Below the pieces are notes generated by a model. That model was not told the DNA's origin. It did not search any database and saw only the letters and a program-made list of their open reading frames with translations. From an uncultured Granulosicoccus sp. (GTDB lineage Bacteria > Pseudomonadota > Gammaproteobacteria > Granulosicoccales > Granulosicoccaceae): 64,000 nt of DNA. The first letter of the stretch is position 1, and every line of letters begins with the position of its first letter. The position numbers were made by a program, and so were the translations under genes. Positions 10,217-18,998 of this stretch are shown piece by piece. Location of the stretch: positions 62,001-126,000 of the forward strand of contig CANLNQ010000013.1 of NCBI GenBank assembly GCA_947492525.1, read 5' to 3'.

Positions 10217-12019
10217 GGAAACGATCGGCAGCTGTATGAGTATCGTGGAACCCTCGTCAGAAGATGCTTCCACACTGATGCTGCCTTCGTGTCGGTCGAT
10301 GATCTGACGGCAGATCGCCAGTCCCAGCCCCGTGCCGGCTATGTCATTGTGCCGATGAAGGCGTTTGAAGGGTTCGAAAATGCTCTGCTGATTCTCGGGA
10401 TCGATCCCCAGGCCGTTGTCCGCGATTCTTATCTCGTGAAAGCCTTCGGATTCAGAGGCGGTGATATCGATTCTCGGCGCTTCGTCCGGTTTCGAGTACT
10501 TCAGGGCGTTGGTAATCAGATTGGTAAAGACCCGCTCCAGCTGCTGCTCATCACCAAGCACCTGAGGCATGGGTTCGATCTGCACGGTGCCACCTTTCGA
10601 CTCGCAGATATCCCGGGTCACCTCCGCAACCAGTGACAGAGTGGCATTCAGGTCGACCGGTTCCTTGTCCATCGCCTGACCGCTCTCGGCATAGCTGAGC
10701 AGGTCGCTGATCAGCGACTGCATGCGCAAGGTGGAATCCTTCAGGAATTGCATGTAGCGAGAGACGCCCTCATCCGGATCGTCACCAATGGCATCCTCCA
10801 GCATCGACAGAGACCCGAGGATGTTGCGCACCGGGGTTTGCAGGTCATGAGAGGCAACGTGGGCGAACTGGCTCAGATCGTTGTTGGAACGACTGAGCTT
10901 GTCATTGGCACGCTGCAAATCCAGAGTGAGTTCTGCAGCCCGGCGCAGCGTGCGCTGTCGCGAGGTGGCCAGATAGGCAACCAGGAGTGCCGCCAGTGCA
11001 GTCGACAGCCCTCCCAGGATGGGCACAGCCCATTTGTCCAGTTTGCCATCGACATTCATGGCCTCTGCACTCTGGCTGAACACCACTTCCCAGCGCCTGC
11101 CTGCCAGATCAACCCTGCGAGTCAGCGACTCATGCGCAGCAGGAAGGGTGTCTGTACCACGCTCATAGATAACCTCAAGCTCGGTATCGGCACTTTCATC
11201 GGCATCGGTGACATCACGAATCCTGACTGCGGAGAAATCCAGATCACCGGAGCCATCGACCAGGTCGCCAATGCGGAATACAGCCACGACGACGCCACGG
11301 AACTGTTCGCGGCGAGTGTCGAGGTCGTGCGGCGTGGCTGTCTGGTATACCGGCATCATCAGCAGAAACCCTTTCTGCATGCCGGTTTCCTGAGCCAGCG
11401 TGATCGGCGCGGTGGCCACGGCCTCTGCACGGTCACGGGCCAGTTCCACCGTTCGTCGGCGTGCCGGGTTCGACCCCACATCAAAACCGAAGGCGCTCTC
11501 GTTACCGCGCATCGGTTCGATATAGGTCACCACGTAGTGCTGCTCGGCGGCATCGCCGGGTTTGATCGCAAAGTCGGGATAACCACCGGGCTGCAGTGAA
11601 TCATCCAGCCGCACCGAGCGTTCGAATGCGGCGCGCTGCGCGGCGGGTACCACGGCGTTCCATGACAGTGCCTGAGTGTCGGGAAACAGTCTCTCGATAT
11701 CAACCGCGTTGACGAAATGATTGAACTGCGCGCGTGAAACCGACCCGAAGGCATGGAACATTCCCTGAATGGCAACGGTCAGGGTCTTGTCCTTCTCGAT
11801 CGCGTTTTCCAGTTGACTGGTGGCCACATCGACCTGACGGTTGAATTCCTTCATCGCCAGTTGCGCCGCACGCTCCTGCATGACGCACGTCATGGCAAGC
11901 GTCACGCAGAATCCCAGTGCCAGAATCGCCAGCACACAGGCCCAGCCGAACAAGGGAAATGTGCGCACAGTATGCGCCCTGCCCTGGTTCACCTGCCTTG
12001 TTACAGCACTGTCCGTCAA
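10214..12019 (-). CDS. Sensor histidine kinase with periplasmic CHASE domain
   Basis: 601 residues. Membrane segments at about 24-46 and 333-352 flank a CHASE sensor domain (about 75-250, with FPDTQALSWNAVVP and MRGNESAFGFDVGSNPARR). The transmitter follows a short coiled coil: phosphoacceptor His391 in ASHDLQTPVRN, N-box LITNALKYSKPDEAPR, and ATP-binding glycines in DNGLGID and GTGLGLAICRQI. All catalytic motifs look intact. No response regulator gene is adjacent, so it is an orphan kinase. CHASE domains sense small extracellular molecules; the ligand here is unknown. The stop codon sits inside a 17-bp tandem repeat. Confidence 0.92.
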   Translation of the reverse strand: MTDSAVTRQVNQGRAHTVRTFPLFGWACVLAILALGFCVTLAMTCVMQERAAQLAMKEFNRQVDVATSQLENAIEKDKTLTVAIQGMFHAFGSVSRAQFNHFVNAVDIERLFPDTQALSWNAVVPAAQRAAFERSVRLDDSLQPGGYPDFAIKPGDAAEQHYVVTYIEPMRGNESAFGFDVGSNPARRRTVELARDRAEAVATAPITLAQETGMQKGFLLMMPVYQTATPHDLDTRREQFRGVVVAVFRIGDLVDGSGDLDFSAVRIRDVTDADESADTELEVIYERGTDTLPAAHESLTRRVDLAGRRWEVVFSQSAEAMNVDGKLDKWAVPILGGLSTALAALLVAYLATSRQRTLRRAAELTLDLQRANDKLSRSNNDLSQFAHVASHDLQTPVRNILGSLSMLEDAIGDDPDEGVSRYMQFLKDSTLRMQSLISDLLSYAESGQAMDKEPVDLNATLSLVAEVTRDICESKGGTVQIEPMPQVLGDEQQLERVFTNLITNALKYSKPDEAPRIDITASESEGFHEIRIADNGLGIDPENQQSIFEPFKRLHRHNDIAGTGLGLAICRQIIDRHEGSISVEASSDEGSTILIQLPIVS

Positions 12020-12291
12020 GTTCGGCCTCTGGACTGGAGAGTAGATCGAAAGGCGTTTTACAGCCAGCTACTTCAGCACCGAGCGTCAGAACCTGATCCC
12101 AACCACTCACGGCAACCAGTGGCCTGCCATTCAGCCTGGCCGACATCACCGGCAAGGACAGGCTGGCTGTTCCATCAACTTTCTGCTGATTCGCTGACAG
12201 ATAACGGCCGATATGGCGGGAAGTTGAGCCCCCGCCCTGACAACACCGATCCCGCACCACGGTGTCTGTCGAGGGCGAGAGCCCGCACGGG

Positions 12292-13908
12292 CTAGTCGAG
12301 AACGTCGATGATCTCCCTGGCCCACTCGGTCGTGTGCAGGATGCCCTTGAATGCATCCGTCGTATCATCCGGCCCCATGGCAAACAGGTAGACCGGTGTG
12401 CTGCTGTGGTTGTCACTGGCCCACACCACATTGGATTGTTCGGCAACGACCGAGGCGAGAATATTCTTGCGAATGCCGGAACCATAGACGTAGAACGCCT
12501 TGCGCTCATGCATCAACGGAAACCGTTCTGCACTCAGCGTACCGTGATCCTCGACGTAATACACATTGAGTTCGGTCTCCAGCACTCTGCGCGCCTGTGC
12601 CAGCGTGATGGGGAATTGCGTATTGGCATTGACGATCATGCGCAGGTTTTCCGGTGTCTGCTGGCTCTCCTCCAGACTGTCGAACTGACTGAAGATTCCG
12701 TCGTAGGAGAGTGCCTGGTCATACAGGCGATCCAGTGTCTCCACGCGACCGAAGTTCCAGTTGGGCTTGTAGTCGTCGCCCTGGAAGATATCGCCATCCA
12801 GAGGCTGACCTTCCGGCAAGTCGTTGCGCGAATAGGCGAAACCGAAGCCGCCGGTTTCATGATCGGCCGAGACCACCAGCAAGGTGTCATCACGCCCTTT
12901 CATCCAGTCCAGCACCACGTCGATCGCGTCCGAGAACTTGATCATCTCGTGCAGCATGGTTCCCGCGTCGTTGTTGTGAGCCGCCCAATCGATCTGCCCG
13001 CCTTCGACCATCAGGAAAAAACCGTCTTCATCCTTCTCCAGTACCGACAGGGCCTTGGACGTCATCTCGGTCAGGCTGGGTTGTATCCGCTCTGCCCCGT
13101 CACCGGCCTGCGTATGCGCAATGCCATCCAGCATGCCCGAGTAGGCATACAGACCCAGCAGCCGGTCACCGTGACTCGCGGCAAGATCGCTGCGATTGAA
13201 TGACAGATCGTAGCCCGCCTCACGGGCCTCCGCCAACAGATTGCGGTCATCCTGGCGCCTGGAAGTCAATCGAATGGTGCCACCGGTGAGCGCTTCGATT
13301 TCCTGACGCAGTGCACTGCCTTCCTCGTTGACCCCTTGTGGCAGCCAGTGGCGTATGCCTCCGCTGAGCATCACGTCAGCGCCGGTTTCCAGCATCTCCA
13401 CCGCAATCTCGTTCTCCAGACTCCGATGCTGCTGATGGGCGGCATAGGCCGCCGGTGTGGCATGCGTCAGGCGGGTATCCGACACCAGCCCCACGGCCAT
13501 GCCCTTGCCTTGCGCCACTTCGAGCATGCTCTCCGCCCGGTTTCCCCGGAAATCGGCGCCGATCATTTCGGAACCTGCCATCTTGCCACTGGCAAACTGG
13601 GTGGCCGACGCTGCGGAATCGACCACCAGTACCTGGTTGGACTCGGTACGTGCAATGCCCACCACGCCTTCGGAGGCCATACGATCGAATGCGCTCGAAT
13701 CCAGAACCGGATTGGAGGAATACCGGATATAGGAATCGAGCAGACCCACTTGCTGTGGCCCCATGCCGTCACCGATCATGACGATGACATTGCGAATCCT
13801 GTCGCCGTCTTCGCCACCTGCCACCTTGTCCCCGACCTCTTCCAGTGTCGTGCAACTTGCCAGCAGGCCTGCCGTACAGACCGTGAGCAGTGATTGGTAC
13901 ATCTTCAT
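12292..13908 (-). CDS. Alkaline phosphatase, lipoprotein form (PhoA family)
   Basis: 538 residues from the ATG at 13908, which has a good ribosome site (GGGAAGA about 6 bases upstream). The leader MKMYQSLLTVCTAGLLAS ends at the lipobox Cys19, so the enzyme is probably membrane-tethered. Core motifs are present: metal ligand Asp47 in VMIGDGMG, nucleophile Ser98 in VVDSAASATQFASG, THATPAAYAAH, FFLMVEGGQIDWAAHNND, and SADHETGGFG. It hydrolyses phosphate monoesters outside the cytoplasm using zinc and magnesium. It releases phosphate from organic phosphorus in the PhoA-family manner. No pho box was identified in the 121-base gap upstream. Confidence 0.93.
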   Translation of the reverse strand: MKMYQSLLTVCTAGLLASCTTLEEVGDKVAGGEDGDRIRNVIVMIGDGMGPQQVGLLDSYIRYSSNPVLDSSAFDRMASEGVVGIARTESNQVLVVDSAASATQFASGKMAGSEMIGADFRGNRAESMLEVAQGKGMAVGLVSDTRLTHATPAAYAAHQQHRSLENEIAVEMLETGADVMLSGGIRHWLPQGVNEEGSALRQEIEALTGGTIRLTSRRQDDRNLLAEAREAGYDLSFNRSDLAASHGDRLLGLYAYSGMLDGIAHTQAGDGAERIQPSLTEMTSKALSVLEKDEDGFFLMVEGGQIDWAAHNNDAGTMLHEMIKFSDAIDVVLDWMKGRDDTLLVVSADHETGGFGFAYSRNDLPEGQPLDGDIFQGDDYKPNWNFGRVETLDRLYDQALSYDGIFSQFDSLEESQQTPENLRMIVNANTQFPITLAQARRVLETELNVYYVEDHGTLSAERFPLMHERKAFYVYGSGIRKNILASVVAEQSNVVWASDNHSSTPVYLFAMGPDDTTDAFKGILHTTEWAREIIDVLD

Positions 13909-14029
13909 CTGAATCTTCCCTGTTGAACCCGTAATGACCTTTGAGGCTATCACGGATGCAAGCGGGAATCGAACCCATCATGCGCAGCCACATCCAGTGG
14001 ACGGGCAGGACAGATCCGGCCCGGGGGTG

Positions 14030-15847
14030 TCAGGCCTCGACTTCTGACTCTTCGATGAACAGCGAAGTCGGGGAAAAGGTGGTGACATCAACCAGCCCGA
14101 TATCGGAGATGCGCAATTCGGGAATGACAACCAGCCCGAGCAGCGAATGCTGCATATAGGCGTTGTTGAGTCGGCAACCACATTCCTGCATGGCATGTAC
14201 CAGTTTCTGCGCCTTCCCGGCAACGATCTCGGCCCGCTCCTCCGACATCAGTCCGGCAATGCTCAACTCCACCATCGCCAGCTCCTTGCCACCGGCATAC
14301 AATACAACTCCACCACCGACTTCACCGAGACGGTTGGCCGCCAGCGCCATGTCCTGATGATTGGTACCTACCACTATCATGTGATGAGAATCGTGCGCCA
14401 CGGTTGATGCCATGGCACAGTCCGTGTCGTACCCGAAGCCCGAGACAAAGGCATTGACCACACCACCGGTGCCCTGGTGTCGTTCGACCAGCGCAATCTG
14501 GCAGATATCCTCGCCTCTGTTCATCTGTACCTGCCCGTTCGAGACCGGCAGACGCGCCTGCAAGGCCCGTGTGGGGGCCTGATTCTCGATCACACCGATG
14601 ACTCTGGCCACCACCGACTCTGTGGCAGACTCCGGTGCCGTGATGACGAAATCGTCTGCCTGCAGCTGCTTGCCCAGCCTGACGGTATTCTTGGCCGTAG
14701 CCGGATAGCTGGCTGGCGGGATGTCGAGACTCAGACTGCCGCCTTCGGCCAGCACCTGGCCCTGCGCCATGACCAGCTCGATCGGCAATTGCACGAGATC
14801 CGATGACAGGATGAGGTCGGCACGTCGGCCGGGCGTGATGGATCCCAGCTCGCGCTCCAGCCCGAAATGCTCCGCCGTATTCAATGTGGCCATCTGGATG
14901 GCGGTAACGGGCTTCAGACCCTGGGCAATGGCGTGCCTGACCACACGGTTCATGTGGCCATCATTGATCAAGGTGCCTGAATGGCAGTCATCGGTACACA
15001 GGATGAAATAGCGAGGATCGAGGCCGTGTTCGGTTACCGCCTTGATCTGCGGTGCAACGTCATACCAGGCAGATCCGAGTCGCAACATGGAACGCATGCC
15101 CTGGCGAACCCGTGCGATGGCATCCTCGACCCGAGTGCCTTCATGATCATCGGCAGGGCCACCTGCCACATAGCCGTGGAACGGCAGACCCAGATCGCTT
15201 GAGGCATAGTGGCCGCCGACCGTCTTGCCGGCATTGACGGTCGCTGCGATCACTCCCAGCATCTTCGGATCGTTGTTGGCAACACCGGGAAAGTTCATGA
15301 CCTCCCCCAGGCCGATGATGTTGGGCCATTGCATGGCTTCCTGAACATCGCTGACCCCCAGCTCCGCACCGGCATTCTCCAGTCCCGGCGCCGACGGGAC
15401 GCAGCTGGGCATCTGCACGAAGATGTTCAGCGGCAAGGTCATGGCCTCGTCATGCATCAGACGTACACCATCCAGTCCGAGCACATTGCCGATCTCGTGG
15501 GGATCGATGAACATCGAGGTGGTGCCATGCGGCGCCACCGCGCGTGCAAACTCGGTCACGGTGACCATCCCGCTCTCGACATGCATGTGGGCATCACACA
15601 GACCCGGCACCAGATAACGGTCATTGGCCTCGATGACTGTCGTCTGTTCACCGATGGCATGACTGGCATCGGGGCCGACGTAGGCAAATCGCCCACAACT
15701 GATGGCCACATCGGTGGCGGCGATGATCTCCCCCGAATGCACATTCACCCAACGACCGTTGCGTACAACCGTGTCGGCCGGCTTACGGCCTGTGGCAACA
15801 TCCACCAGGGTGGCGGCACAGGCACTCCAATCTGCAAGTCTGGTCAA
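14030..15847 (-). CDS. ade: Adenine deaminase
   Basis: 605 residues when started at a TTG codon at 15847, which has AGGAG seven bases upstream. An upstream ATG in frame would add 52 residues with no family resemblance and overlap the LysR gene. The amidohydrolase metal motif HMHVES has His87, His89 and Glu91. Other family blocks are FIDPHEIGNVLG, ILCTDDCHSGTLINDGHMN, and the C-terminal GLVVIPELRISDIGLVDV. The enzyme converts adenine to hypoxanthine and ammonia, a purine salvage or nitrogen-scavenging step, in the cytoplasm with Fe/Mn. Only one base separates it from the LysR stop, so the two are transcriptionally and probably translationally coupled. Confidence 0.94.
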   Translation of the reverse strand: MTRLADWSACAATLVDVATGRKPADTVVRNGRWVNVHSGEIIAATDVAISCGRFAYVGPDASHAIGEQTTVIEANDRYLVPGLCDAHMHVESGMVTVTEFARAVAPHGTTSMFIDPHEIGNVLGLDGVRLMHDEAMTLPLNIFVQMPSCVPSAPGLENAGAELGVSDVQEAMQWPNIIGLGEVMNFPGVANNDPKMLGVIAATVNAGKTVGGHYASSDLGLPFHGYVAGGPADDHEGTRVEDAIARVRQGMRSMLRLGSAWYDVAPQIKAVTEHGLDPRYFILCTDDCHSGTLINDGHMNRVVRHAIAQGLKPVTAIQMATLNTAEHFGLERELGSITPGRRADLILSSDLVQLPIELVMAQGQVLAEGGSLSLDIPPASYPATAKNTVRLGKQLQADDFVITAPESATESVVARVIGVIENQAPTRALQARLPVSNGQVQMNRGEDICQIALVERHQGTGGVVNAFVSGFGYDTDCAMASTVAHDSHHMIVVGTNHQDMALAANRLGEVGGGVVLYAGGKELAMVELSIAGLMSEERAEIVAGKAQKLVHAMQECGCRLNNAYMQHSLLGLVVIPELRISDIGLVDVTTFSPTSLFIEESEVEA

Positions 15848-15848
15848 T

Positions 15849-16847
15849 TCATGTCTCCTGTGGACGATCGATTTCTGTCGTTGTTGTCCATGCGGTGCCT
15901 GCATCCCGAGCCTGCCTTGCCTGCTCCCACAGGGGCAGCAGCAATTCATGGGCCGTGTTGATGACAGGGTCTTGCCGGCGAGCCTCGAGGCAGATGAATT
16001 CAAGCGTTGTCTTCAATTCCACCGTATCCGAGATTACCACGCCTCTGGCCTGCCTTTCGTTCAGGGCAATCGAGTCGCGACACAGGCTCAGACCGACGCC
16101 TGCGTGCACCATGGCCAGCATCGACGGTTCCTGATCAGCCACGGTAATGATGTTCTGCGCAACGCCATACTGCTGGAACAAGGGTTCGAGCAATCGATGG
16201 TGCACCGACGCCGGTGGCGTACCGATCCATGGCAGAGCCGCCAATTCATCCCAGTCACGTCCGGCGACTCGGGGCTCCCAGCCCGGCGGGGCAATGACCC
16301 AATAGGTGAAGGTATCCAGCACCGTGCAGTGAAACAGCGGGGCATCCTCGGTCCTGCTATCGGAGCCGGCTTTCAATGACGCGTTGACATCGCCCAGATG
16401 GAAGCCGGCATCGAGCTGATCTCGCAGGATTCTCTCCGGCACATTGCCGCTCATGCCATGAGTGACTTCTGCGCGAATCCCCGATGCACTGCGCACAAGC
16501 ACATTGAAAAAGGCACCCAAGCGGATGGAGTCGGGATCGAGTATCGTGCCGACTCGCAGACTGCCGCGAACCTGGCCCGTCAGGTCCCGGGCGCTCTGTC
16601 TGAATTCATCGAGTATCGTCATCACCTGTTCGGCTTTCTGCGCCAGAATGGCGCCATCGGCTGTCAGCTCCAGACCTTTCGCCGTACGCCTGAACAGAGT
16701 CAGCCCGGTTCTCTCGGCCAGATTCTTCAGCTGCTGCGTCACGGCAGGCTGAGACAGATGGAGAACCCTTGCCGCACGCGTGACGTTCCCTTCGCGGACA
16801 ACCGTTACGAAACACTGGACGGTTCGGAGTTCTGGCAGATGCTTCAT
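15849..16847 (-). CDS. LysR-family transcriptional regulator
   Basis: 332 residues. The N-terminal winged helix-turn-helix (about 6-64) reads ARVLHLSQPAVTQQLKNLAE, a standard LysR recognition helix. The effector-binding domain follows (about 95-310). It is divergent from the GMC oxidoreductase gene and directly upstream of adenine deaminase. It could therefore control the DMSP genes, as the LysR protein DddR does in Marinomonas, or purine use. An AT-rich TATAAT block sits at 16858-16863, in the 162-base divergent region. The target and inducer cannot be decided from sequence. Confidence 0.92.
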   Translation of the reverse strand: MKHLPELRTVQCFVTVVREGNVTRAARVLHLSQPAVTQQLKNLAERTGLTLFRRTAKGLELTADGAILAQKAEQVMTILDEFRQSARDLTGQVRGSLRVGTILDPDSIRLGAFFNVLVRSASGIRAEVTHGMSGNVPERILRDQLDAGFHLGDVNASLKAGSDSRTEDAPLFHCTVLDTFTYWVIAPPGWEPRVAGRDWDELAALPWIGTPPASVHHRLLEPLFQQYGVAQNIITVADQEPSMLAMVHAGVGLSLCRDSIALNERQARGVVISDTVELKTTLEFICLEARRQDPVINTAHELLLPLWEQARQARDAGTAWTTTTEIDRPQET

Positions 16848-17009
16848 AAGCTCAAATTATAATGCTTTTGCGTCAACGTGATTGGATTTCCCTGCTCCTT
16901 GCTCGTACTGTGCGACGACTGTCCTGACGCGCAGCCCCCAGTAGCCGAAGAGCTTGCTGCGCCACTCAACGACTGCCAGCCGCATGCCACCTGCGAGGGA
17001 GAACAAGCC

Positions 17010-18671
17010 ATGTCGACCGAATCATTTGACTACATCATCGTCGGAGCCGGAACGGCCGGGTGTCTGCTCGCCAACCGTTTGAGCGCCGACCCGACGAAGC
17101 GTGTCCTGTTGCTCGAGGCCGGTGCCAGAGACAACTATCCCTGGATTCACATTCCGGTGGGCTACCTGTACTGCATCGGCAATCCGCGAACCGACTGGCT
17201 CTATCAGACAAGGCCCTGTGCAGGTCTGAACGGCAGAACGCTGCGTTACCCCCGCGGCAAGGCCCTCGGGGGCTGCTCGTCCATCAACGGCATGATCTAC
17301 ATGCGCGGTCAGAAGCGGGACTACGACCACTGGGCGCAGTTGCTCGACGATCCGGAATGGGACTGGGACCATGCCCTGCCCGACTTCATGGCACATGAGG
17401 ATCATTACCGGCTTGACAACAACGCCAATCCGACTAGCGCCGACGGCAGTCGCTTCTCGGATCGTCATGGCAATGGCGGCGAATGGCGTATCGAAAAGCA
17501 GCGCCTCAAATGGGAGATTCTGGAGGCCTTCGCCGAAGCTGCTCGGGAATCGGGGGTTGAGCATACCGACGACTTCAATGCCGGTGACAACGCCGGGGTG
17601 GGCTATTTCGAGGTCAACCAGAAGTCCGGCTGGCGCTGGAATACGTCCAAGGCATTTCTTCGTCCCATCAGGCACCGCTCCAACCTGACTGTCTGGACGC
17701 AGGCACAAGCACAACGCCTGCTGTTCGAACCCGATCAGAACGGACAGCAACGATGCTCCGGGGTTGCAGTGAGCCGCAATGGGCACAGCCAGACGGTGAT
17801 GGCCTCGGCAGAGGTGATACTCTCGGCAGGTGCCATCGGTTCGCCACAGATACTGCAACTGTCCGGTATCGGCGCCGCCGGCCTTCTGAAATCCCACGGG
17901 ATCGACGTGGTACGCGATATACCCGGCGTCGGGGAGAACCTGCAGGATCACCTGCAGATACGTGCCGTGTTCAAGGTCGAGGGTACCCGAACGCTCAATA
18001 CCGTTGCCAACAGTCTGTTTGGCAAGGCCTGTATCGGCCTGGAGTATGCACTCAAGCGATCCGGCCCCATGAGCATGTCACCCAGTCAGCTGGGGGCCTT
18101 TACCCGATCAAGCCCCGACCAGCCACACGCCAACCTCGAATACCATGTGCAGCCACTCAGTCTGGATGCCTTCGGCGAGAATCTGCATGACTTTCCGGCA
18201 TTCACCGCCAGCGTGTGCAATCTCAATCCATCGAGTCGAGGCCGCGTGAACATTCTGTCGAACGACTTTGCGGACGCTCCTGCCATCGATCCCAACTATC
18301 TCAGTACCGACGATGATCGCAAGGTGGCAGCCGAGAGTCTGCGCCAGGTGCGCCAGATCGTGTCCCAGCCGGCACTGGCTGGATACAAGCCTCAGGAGTG
18401 GAAGCCCGGCATTCAGTTTCAGAGTGATGAAGAATTGGCAAGGCTGGCCGGCGATATCGCCAACACCATCTTTCATCCGGCAGGAACCGCGAAGATGGGA
18501 CAGGCCAGTGACCCCATGGCGGTGGTCGACCAGCGCCTGAAGGTCCATGGTGTTGCCGGTCTGCGTGTCGTCGACGCCAGCGTCATGCCGACCATCACCA
18601 GCGGCAATACCAATTCACCCACCCTGATGATTGCCGAGAAGGCTGCTCGCTGGATACGTGAATCGGCCTGA
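17010..18671 (+). CDS. dddA: GMC-family flavin alcohol dehydrogenase, probable DddA
   Basis: 553 residues from the ATG at 17010, preceded by GAGGGAGAA; the longer upstream frame lacks family sequence. The FAD-binding motif VGAGTAGCLLANRLS starts at residue 11. The GMC signature PRGKALGGCSSINGMIYMRG follows, then SAGAIGSPQILQLSGIG. The C-terminal catalytic region has HPAGTAKMG and TSGNTNSPTLMIAEKAA. It looks like choline-dehydrogenase-type GMC enzymes. Next to dddT and dddD homologues, the best assignment is DddA, which in Halomonas oxidises 3-hydroxypropionate, a DMSP breakdown product, to malonate semialdehyde. Choline or another alcohol is the alternative. The family call is firm; the substrate is inferred. 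Confidence 0.75.
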   Translation: MSTESFDYIIVGAGTAGCLLANRLSADPTKRVLLLEAGARDNYPWIHIPVGYLYCIGNPRTDWLYQTRPCAGLNGRTLRYPRGKALGGCSSINGMIYMRGQKRDYDHWAQLLDDPEWDWDHALPDFMAHEDHYRLDNNANPTSADGSRFSDRHGNGGEWRIEKQRLKWEILEAFAEAARESGVEHTDDFNAGDNAGVGYFEVNQKSGWRWNTSKAFLRPIRHRSNLTVWTQAQAQRLLFEPDQNGQQRCSGVAVSRNGHSQTVMASAEVILSAGAIGSPQILQLSGIGAAGLLKSHGIDVVRDIPGVGENLQDHLQIRAVFKVEGTRTLNTVANSLFGKACIGLEYALKRSGPMSMSPSQLGAFTRSSPDQPHANLEYHVQPLSLDAFGENLHDFPAFTASVCNLNPSSRGRVNILSNDFADAPAIDPNYLSTDDDRKVAAESLRQVRQIVSQPALAGYKPQEWKPGIQFQSDEELARLAGDIANTIFHPAGTAKMGQASDPMAVVDQRLKVHGVAGLRVVDASVMPTITSGNTNSPTLMIAEKAARWIRESA

Positions 18672-18736
18672 TCCGGTAGCAGAGCGTGACAACGGGATTC
18701 ACATCGGGTGGTACGCCTTTGCCGTCAATCTCTTGC

Positions 18737-18880
18737 GCACTAACGCACTAACGCACTAACGCACTAACGCACTAACGCACTAACGCACTAACGCACTAAC
18801 GCACCAACGCACTAACGCACCAACGCACCAACGCACTAACGCACCAACGCACCAACGCACCAACGCACCAACGCACCAAC
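18737..18880. repeat. 8-bp tandem repeat, 18 units (GCACTAAC / GCACCAAC)
   Basis: Eighteen contiguous 8-bp units fill most of the 327-base gap between the GMC gene and the BCCT gene. The first eight are GCACTAAC. A mix follows, and the last five are GCACCAAC, so the T-to-C variant has spread from the 3' side. It ends 118 bases before the transporter start. There are no spacers, so it is not a CRISPR. The rest of the gap (18672-18736 and 18881-18998) shows no gene. Confidence 0.97.
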
Positions 18881-18998
18881 GCATGGCCGCACTGCCGCAT
18901 CACCGCACGGCCGGTGATACACAGTGTCGTATTCAAGCTGTAACGGACGCCTCACCAGCGTACCGGTCCTGTAGTTCAGACAACGGAGGAACAAGCGC

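Noticed and set aside
10748-11599. Plus-strand frame of 283 codons
   Set aside because: It is antisense to the CHASE histidine kinase and has no recognisable domain.
18737-18880. Possible CRISPR array
   Set aside because: The 8-bp units are contiguous with no spacers, and no cas genes are present. The same applies to the 20-bp array at 25331.
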